Source: Pseudomonadales bacterium (GTDB lineage Bacteria > Pseudomonadota > Gammaproteobacteria > Pseudomonadales > DC-out160). From it: a DNA stretch of 45,122 nt. The position numbers were made by a program, and so were the translations under genes. The notes beneath the pieces are model-generated. The model did no database searches. It was given only the letters and a program-made list of their open reading frames with translations, and was not told the DNA's origin. Where the stretch lies: the NCBI GenBank assembly GCA_019090455.1, contig JAHRWA010000025.1:1-45122 (forward strand). Direction: 5' to 3'. The first letter of the stretch is position 1, and every line of letters begins with the position of its first letter. Of this stretch, positions 39,933 through 45,122 are shown piece by piece.

Positions 39933-42683
39933 ATGGATATCCGCCCGCCCCATGCGCCTTCCCGATTAAGGGAAGGCGCACAAGCGCTCAATAAAAAACG
40001 CTGCGCAGTGGTGGGCTTCATCGTGATTGGCCTTTTGATCATGATAGTGGTGCCCTCATACAATAGGATAACAACCTACCTTGAGGTACCCCACACGCCC
40101 CATAGTGTAAAACCCGATTTAGCAACAGCATTGCAGAAGATTCTACTGTCGATACCACAACATTATTTACAGGTTATTAGGCAAGAGTCACCGACAAAAA
40201 CACTTGCTCTGGATATTAAATATAAACACGTTGAGACTCTCGCCAAGAAACGGCAGGAAGCCTTGAAACGAGGCATACTCGTAAAGAGCAGCCGCGATTA
40301 CGTTCCCGCCACCTTGACTTATGATCACAAAACCATATCCGTTCAAATCCGATTAAAAGGGGATTTGCTTGACCACCTGGAAGGTAAGCGATGGTCATTT
40401 AGAGTAAAGACAAAAAAAGGAGCGACAGTACTGGGTATGCGCAAGTTCTCACTACAAGCGCCTTATACCCGAGGCTATCAAGGGGAGCCTTTATTTCTCA
40501 ACATCGCGCGATCTAAAGGGATTTTAGCCCCCCGTTCCAGCTTCGTGAACCTGGTGATTAACGGCGAAAACATTGGGGTCATGAACTTAGAAGAATCTTT
40601 TTCAAAAGAGCTACTCGAATCACAACTACGCAAGAGCAGCCCCATACTTAAATTTGACGAAGACCGCTTTTGGCAGGCCATTGCCCTTTTCGGCAAAACA
40701 GGGATACCCGCTTGGAAAGCGTATATCAATTGGCGTAACACTCCTTTACTCACCTTTCAACAGAAAAAAATTGAAAGCGACACAACGTTGAAAAAGAGCT
40801 ATCACTATAGTCGCTCAATGGTAGAGAAACTCGCCGACAATCTCATCGCGCCACAAGCTGTTTTTGATGAAGTCGCTTTCGGAAAATACTTGGCGATCTG
40901 TGAATTATTCCAAGGCGGGCATATGACACACTGGAACAATATGCGTTTCTATGCCAACCCCTATACAGCGAAACTGGAGCCCATCGTATTTGATGCCAAC
41001 GTACAGCCGATAATGCCAGTGAAAGATAAGTTCTCCTGTGTCGGCGGCCTGAAAGCACTCACGGCAACGGTATTGAATGAACCGCATTTTGCCAAGTCCT
41101 TTCTCCTCGCTCTGAAAGAGTATTCCACTTGGGTGCTAAGCCCTGAATTTGAAACCCACATTACAGAACAAGATCAGCGATACCGGGACATGTTAAGAGC
41201 GGAATACCCCTGGTTACCGAAATTTGATTTAAATGCCGTACAGGCGCGAGCGAGACAATACCAAAATATCACTCTTGCCAACCTTACCACCTACATCCCC
41301 CCTATCGCAGAAGGGATGAATGACTTGAGCATCGACGACAAATTGCAACTACCCGCCCTGGTATACGCCAGAATTCAAAAAACAGAAAATCAATGGGCCC
41401 TACAGATTAATAATCTTCAGCCCTTTGATGTGATTATTAAAAGCCTAGATATCAGCACTGAAGGACTCGCACCCCCTACCAGTAAAAAGGTCACTGATTT
41501 TAAGGCCCTCTTTCCTCTTACCCTCAAAGCATCACAATGGCCGGAACCTGCTAGCAGAACCAACATTACCATTCCACTGTCATGGTATGACGGGCAACGC
41601 AGCATAACGGGCATTTCAAAAATAAAAACGCCACAAGAACCAGCGGCGAAAAAATATGACAAACTCTACCGATTTCCTATTCAAATAGAAGAGAACACCT
41701 ATTTCAATACAACCAGAACCAAAATCACAACAGACGAACTCTACGTATCAAACCTAGTAAGCCAATACCCTTTTATTTCATTCAATACCATGACCAATAC
41801 ACTGACGATAAACAAAGGGAATTGGCTAATCGATTCCTGGTTAACACCACCACAAGACCTTAACCTGACAATAAAAGCCGGCGCCACACTACGGTTTTCC
41901 GAAGGATCTGGAATCATTTTAAAAGGCTCTCTTATCATCGACGGGCAATCTCTTTCACCAGTGACTCTTGTACCCAACAAGCATTCATGGGCGGGTCTCG
42001 CAGTAATATCCAATAGCACACACAAACTCAAACACGTGAGCATCAAAGGAACCCAAGGTGTTCAATTTGGCGGTCATCAATTTTCAGGGGGCGTCACCTT
42101 CTATCAAGGGCGCCTACAGATTCAAGATTTGATACTCGATGGATCAACCGCAGAAGATGCACTGAATCTAGTGAATATGCGCTTTGCGATAAATAACCTG
42201 AAAATATTCAATGCCCGCTCCGACGCTTTGGATATCGATTTTAGTCACGGCACCCTGAGGAAGTTTAGTGCTGAACATGTGGGAGGAGATGGCTTGGATA
42301 TCAGCGGCTCCGAACTCAACATGAGTGCATCTAAACTATCTCATATTCACGACAAAGCCATTTCAGTTGGTGAAGGCAGTACGCTCATCGCAGCCGACAT
42401 TCAAATCGAAACTGCTGGTACCGGTATCGCCAGCAAGGATAGTTCTGTTACGAAAATCAGTAACGCCGATATTCGTAACATTCAAAATATTGCATTAATG
42501 GCCTTTCAAAAGAAGCAAGAATACGGTCCCGCGAAACTCTACGCCAATAAGGTCACCGTTATTAATTCTCAGCGAGAGTCATTGGCCCAGACTCATTCTC
42601 TCGTACACCTAAACGGAGAGGATATTGCATCGGAGTCCATCGATATTGACGCCTTATACCAAGCGGGTTACATGAGAAAATGA
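39933..42683 (+). CDS. CotH-kinase family protein fused to a beta-helix domain
   Basis: 916 residues. One transmembrane segment at about 24-41, with the rest presumably periplasmic. The CotH kinase-like domain covers about 130-420: RLKGDLLDHLEGKRWSFRVK, then NGENIGVMNLEESF (Glu 220) and HWNNMRFYANPYTAKLEPIVFDAN with Asp 354 at the position of the metal-binding Asp. A central linker region follows. About 620-890 is a right-handed parallel beta-helix, with short repeated turns (GDGLDISGSELNMSASKL, TAGTGIASKDSSVTKISNA). CotH proteins phosphorylate spore coat proteins in Bacillus. The ATG directly follows the DUF4956 stop, and the gene overlaps the next by 4 bases, so the three genes are translationally coupled. 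Confidence 0.85.
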   Translation: MDIRPPHAPSRLREGAQALNKKRCAVVGFIVIGLLIMIVVPSYNRITTYLEVPHTPHSVKPDLATALQKILLSIPQHYLQVIRQESPTKTLALDIKYKHVETLAKKRQEALKRGILVKSSRDYVPATLTYDHKTISVQIRLKGDLLDHLEGKRWSFRVKTKKGATVLGMRKFSLQAPYTRGYQGEPLFLNIARSKGILAPRSSFVNLVINGENIGVMNLEESFSKELLESQLRKSSPILKFDEDRFWQAIALFGKTGIPAWKAYINWRNTPLLTFQQKKIESDTTLKKSYHYSRSMVEKLADNLIAPQAVFDEVAFGKYLAICELFQGGHMTHWNNMRFYANPYTAKLEPIVFDANVQPIMPVKDKFSCVGGLKALTATVLNEPHFAKSFLLALKEYSTWVLSPEFETHITEQDQRYRDMLRAEYPWLPKFDLNAVQARARQYQNITLANLTTYIPPIAEGMNDLSIDDKLQLPALVYARIQKTENQWALQINNLQPFDVIIKSLDISTEGLAPPTSKKVTDFKALFPLTLKASQWPEPASRTNITIPLSWYDGQRSITGISKIKTPQEPAAKKYDKLYRFPIQIEENTYFNTTRTKITTDELYVSNLVSQYPFISFNTMTNTLTINKGNWLIDSWLTPPQDLNLTIKAGATLRFSEGSGIILKGSLIIDGQSLSPVTLVPNKHSWAGLAVISNSTHKLKHVSIKGTQGVQFGGHQFSGGVTFYQGRLQIQDLILDGSTAEDALNLVNMRFAINNLKIFNARSDALDIDFSHGTLRKFSAEHVGGDGLDISGSELNMSASKLSHIHDKAISVGEGSTLIAADIQIETAGTGIASKDSSVTKISNADIRNIQNIALMAFQKKQEYGPAKLYANKVTVINSQRESLAQTHSLVHLNGEDIASESIDIDALYQAGYMRK

Positions 42684-43396
42684 CTTATCCTAACCAAAAA
42701 ACTCCTTACTCAAAAAGGCTGGACATAAAAACCGCGCGGTTCGAATATAAATATGTCGCTAAAGAGCGGGATGAGTACGACATAGAACATTGGATCACTA
42801 GCCATCCTGCAGGTTTTAGAGAAGTACACGAACCCAGACAAGTGAACAACGTCTACTTTGATACCATTGACTTTGATGCCTATTCAGAGAATTTGTCTGG
42901 TGTCAGCGCTAGACAAAAGTACCGTCTACGCTGGTATGGCGATCACACTCAGCCCCGCTCTCCTGCCTTAGAGCTAAAACTCAAGCGCAATAAATACGGC
43001 TGGAAGTTCTCCTATCCCTTAGACGAATTACCCCATTTCAAATCCACTAGCTGGACAGAGATAAAAAACACCATTATACAACAGCTACCCGAAAGCGAGG
43101 TCTCTGCCTTCGAGCCACTCGTCGCTATCCTCATGAACCACTATGACAGACGATACTTTTGCTCCTGGGACGATAAAATTCGATTGACCGTAGATCTCCA
43201 TCACGCTGTCTATGATCAGCGTTTAATGACAACACCCAATGGCGCTAGCCCCAGCAATAGCCCCTCTCCTTTAGTGCTCGAATTAAAGTTTCACCCACAG
43301 GATCGCTTACTCTGTACTGAAATCACAAAAGACATACCACTACGGCAATCCCGACACTCAAAATATGCAGTGGGTGCGAATTCAATTTTGAGCTGA
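42680..43396 (+). CDS. VTC-domain polyphosphate polymerase
   Basis: 238 residues, a stand-alone VTC catalytic domain with no membrane segment. Motifs of the tunnel fold are visible: RFEYKYVAKERD, VNNVYFDTIDFDAY, ARQKYRLRWYGD, LELKLKRNKYGWK and the late VLELKF. VTC4-type domains make inorganic polyphosphate from ATP. The start ATGA overlaps the CotH stop, so both are coupled. With DUF4956 next door, the product may be made at the membrane. Activity is predicted from motifs, not proven. Confidence 0.88.
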   Translation: MTYPNQKTPYSKRLDIKTARFEYKYVAKERDEYDIEHWITSHPAGFREVHEPRQVNNVYFDTIDFDAYSENLSGVSARQKYRLRWYGDHTQPRSPALELKLKRNKYGWKFSYPLDELPHFKSTSWTEIKNTIIQQLPESEVSAFEPLVAILMNHYDRRYFCSWDDKIRLTVDLHHAVYDQRLMTTPNGASPSNSPSPLVLELKFHPQDRLLCTEITKDIPLRQSRHSKYAVGANSILS

Positions 43397-43409
43397 ACGA
43401 GGAACGAGA

Positions 43410-43481
43410 ATGAATCGAACAAAGATCAACAAAAACGAGATAGATATAACAAATGTCAGACATAACAAATGCCAGTTATAA
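43410..43481 (+). CDS. Candidate 23-residue leader peptide before the acyltransferase-3 gene
   Basis: ATG at 43410 with GAGGA (43399-43403) 6 bases upstream, running 23 codons to a TAA at 43479-43481. It stops 3 bases before the next gene's ATG. The peptide is polar (MNRTKINKNEIDITN...). The following gene has no ribosome site of its own, so the leader may supply ribosomes by reinitiation. It could also be chance; the length gives no coding statistics. Confidence 0.4.
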   Translation: MNRTKINKNEIDITNVRHNKCQL

Positions 43482-43492
43482 CAAATGAAAAG
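43446..43492 (+). repeat. 16-bp tandem repeat holding the acyltransferase-3 start codon
   Basis: Three units with the core ATAACAAATG at 43446, 43462 and 43478, period 16. Each unit carries an ATG (43453, 43469, 43485). The third is the start of the downstream gene. As 16 is not a multiple of 3, the three ATGs are in different frames. The first opens an 11-codon frame whose TGA overlaps the real start as ATGA. Confidence 0.75.
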
Positions 43493-44561
43493 CACTAGCA
43501 GCCGAATTCCTTGGATTGATAATGCCAGAGCGCTAGGCATTGTATTGGTCTATGAAGTACATGCGCTGGAAGCCACATTCTCTCGTGGCGATATGAATAT
43601 ACTGGTCTACTACAAATTTCTCACCGCCTTTCTTCTCAGTTTTTTCTTTCTCATGTCGGGTTATAGCTGGCGACCCGCCCGTATTGAATTCATTCCGTTC
43701 ATTAAAAAAATGGTAATCTCTCGATTCGTTCCCGTTGCATTCTTCAACTTCCTTGGACTCTTTTTCCTGCTGTTTATTGCAATACTCACCCAGGAGCCCG
43801 ATTGGGAACGATATCTAAAAGGGGGGCTGCGATTGTTCACTGCAGGAGCCCCAGTTTACTGTTTCCCCATGTGGTTCGTGGTCTGCCTTATTGTGGTAGA
43901 AATATTACATTTTTGGATAGCCCGACTCATCGCATCAAACGTAGGATTAGTCATTTCAATTATTTTCTTTACGGTATTCGGGTGGGTGGTCACCGAGAAT
44001 ATCGGACAGATTACACATTTCGTGGGCGTCAAGATGGACTTTTGGTATCTCGGCGAAGCCACCATCGCTTGTAGTTTTTTTCAAATCGGTATTTTACTGA
44101 AAAGACTGCAATGGCTATCAATACCCCTACCCAAAAAAATCGACATGCTACTTTTTATGATTGCACTAGCAGTGACGGTAGGTACCTTCAATCTGAATCA
44201 GGGCCCCTTCAAGGCAATACTGGCTTTTGTCGCCATGGCACTCTCATCACACGGCGCCATAGGCTGGTTTTATCTCACCTCACTTTCCGGGGCTGCTATG
44301 CTTATTTACCTGGCTAAATTGATACCGCCCAATATTCATTTTGAATTTGTCGGAAAATACACTCTCGGCTTCGTTGGGCTGAATGGATTGTTTTATCACT
44401 ACATTAACAAAGCTGTAATCCCCCTCTTACTGCCAGAATCAGATGCGGGGATCTGGAGTCTGATTTTAGTCTGTAGCGGGTTTACGGTATTCAGTATCGC
44501 TATTGGCATACCTGTTGTGACATTTCTGAAAACAAAAATGCCCATCACCATAGGTCGTTGA
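43485..44561 (+). CDS. Acyltransferase-3 family membrane protein
   Basis: 358 residues with about ten transmembrane segments. The N-terminal PWIDNARALGIVLVYEVHALE carries the conserved family His, and FFLMSGYSWRP and FPMWFVVCLIVVEIL are typical. AT3 proteins acetylate or succinylate surface glycans and antibiotics. It closes the predicted operon after VTC (88-base gap) and lies 18 bases before the next gene. The start codon lacks a Shine-Dalgarno sequence and lies in a tandem repeat. The substrate is unknown; the location suggests the same surface polymer as the MBOAT pairs. Confidence 0.88.
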   Translation: MKSTSSRIPWIDNARALGIVLVYEVHALEATFSRGDMNILVYYKFLTAFLLSFFFLMSGYSWRPARIEFIPFIKKMVISRFVPVAFFNFLGLFFLLFIAILTQEPDWERYLKGGLRLFTAGAPVYCFPMWFVVCLIVVEILHFWIARLIASNVGLVISIIFFTVFGWVVTENIGQITHFVGVKMDFWYLGEATIACSFFQIGILLKRLQWLSIPLPKKIDMLLFMIALAVTVGTFNLNQGPFKAILAFVAMALSSHGAIGWFYLTSLSGAAMLIYLAKLIPPNIHFEFVGKYTLGFVGLNGLFYHYINKAVIPLLLPESDAGIWSLILVCSGFTVFSIAIGIPVVTFLKTKMPITIGR

Positions 44562-44579
44562 GAAAGGAAAAACCTAACA

Positions 44580-45122
44580 TTGTTAAAGTCAGCCGCTAAC
44601 AAACCCATCATCATTCTAGGACTGTTCAGTTTATTCAGTTACGTTTTCGTAATAAACGGCTGGGTCGTCGATGATGCCTACATCACTTTTAGAACCGTAG
44701 ACAACTTTCTCAACGGTAATGGATTAACTTGGAACGTATTCGAACGAGTTCAAACTTATACTCATCCCATGTGGTTTTTTGTATTGAGTCTCTGCCAGTA
44801 CCTTATCTCCGATTTTTATTTCTCCGCGATTATTCCTTCGTACCTTTTCGTTCTTGCCGCGATGGGTCTAGCGGGTTATGGGCTGTATCGTAAAGACAAA
44901 AATCTAACTAGCGCCGCGCTACTCACAATACTGCTGTTAGGTTGCAAGGCATTCGTCGATTACAGTTCTTCCGGATTAGAGAACCCGCTCAGCTACTGGT
45001 TAGCCTCCTTATTCCTGTATTTTCTCCTCTTACATCCTAGTGATACCTCTACATTTTCCCTCAGAAGAATCTCTGTCTTTTTTCTCATAGCCTCCCTCGC
45101 CTTTTTTAATCGACAAGACACC
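44580..45122 (+). CDS. GT-C-like membrane glycosyltransferase, N-terminal part, cut by the window edge
   Basis: 181 open codons to the right edge. The likely start is a TTG at 44580 with AAGGA about 11 bases upstream; no ATG or GTG lies nearby in frame. After a first membrane helix comes GWVVDDAYITFRTVDNFLNG, then ERVQTYTHPMW, followed by several more helices. The Asp-Asp pair after helix 1 and the following F-R match the first loop of GT-C enzymes such as the AftB-like arabinosyltransferases. It probably transfers a sugar from a lipid donor at the outer face of the inner membrane. Start and family are moderately certain; the catalytic part is mostly visible but the C-terminus is missing. Confidence 0.68.
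   Translation, partial: MLKSAANKPIIILGLFSLFSYVFVINGWVVDDAYITFRTVDNFLNGNGLTWNVFERVQTYTHPMWFFVLSLCQYLISDFYFSAIIPSYLFVLAAMGLAGYGLYRKDKNLTSAALLTILLLGCKAFVDYSSSGLENPLSYWLASLFLYFLLLHPSDTSTFSLRRISVFFLIASLAFFNRQDT

Noticed and set aside
43446..43492. Three repeat units as a CRISPR-like array
   Set aside because: Units are 16 bp with 6-base variable parts, far shorter than CRISPR repeats and spacers, and no cas genes are near.

Overview
The window looks like a chromosomal segment of a moderate-GC, probably marine gammaproteobacterium. The best evidence is the conserved order rlmE-ftsH-folP-glmM-tpiA-secG-tRNA-Leu-tRNA-fMet-rimP-nusA-infB-rbfA-truB-rpsO-pnp, with yhbY divergent from rlmE, as in Pseudomonas and E. 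coli relatives. No insertion sequence, phage gene, CRISPR array or replication origin was seen. The species cannot be named from sequence alone.

Region 1 (1-2170): a terminator hairpin, then a lone PQQ-type beta-propeller lipoprotein gene. Region 2 (2189-11771, minus strand): half of a type VI secretion locus, transcribed tagH-tssJ-tssK-tssL-tssM-tagF and a small tail-anchored protein. It supplies the TssJLM membrane complex, the TssK adaptor and two post-translational regulators; sheath, tube, ClpV, VgrG and effector genes are absent here. TagH carries five copies of an IDKWL-type linear motif. Region 3 (12179-14792): an OmpA-family porin, a DUF924 protein, SlyX and a small membrane protein.

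Region 4 (14981-31228, minus strand): the large translation, RNA and envelope housekeeping block described above. The tRNA-fMet has a near-perfect sigma70 promoter. The leader between it and rimP holds two intrinsic-terminator hairpins. folP appears to have lost its reading frame just after a well-placed start. yhbY and a small outer-membrane barrel gene follow on the plus strand.

Region 5 (32823 to the right edge, plus strand): the most unusual part. Two MBOAT plus SGNH-like acyl-transfer pairs lie in tandem. They are followed by DUF4956, a CotH-kinase/beta-helix fusion, a VTC-type polyphosphate polymerase, an acyltransferase-3 protein and a truncated GT-C-like membrane protein. Tight spacing suggests one operon. 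A reasonable hypothesis is an envelope system that acylates, and perhaps phosphorylates, an exported glycan or surface protein, with a polyphosphate-making membrane module. A 23-codon leader ORF and a 16-bp tandem repeat sit directly before the acyltransferase-3 start.
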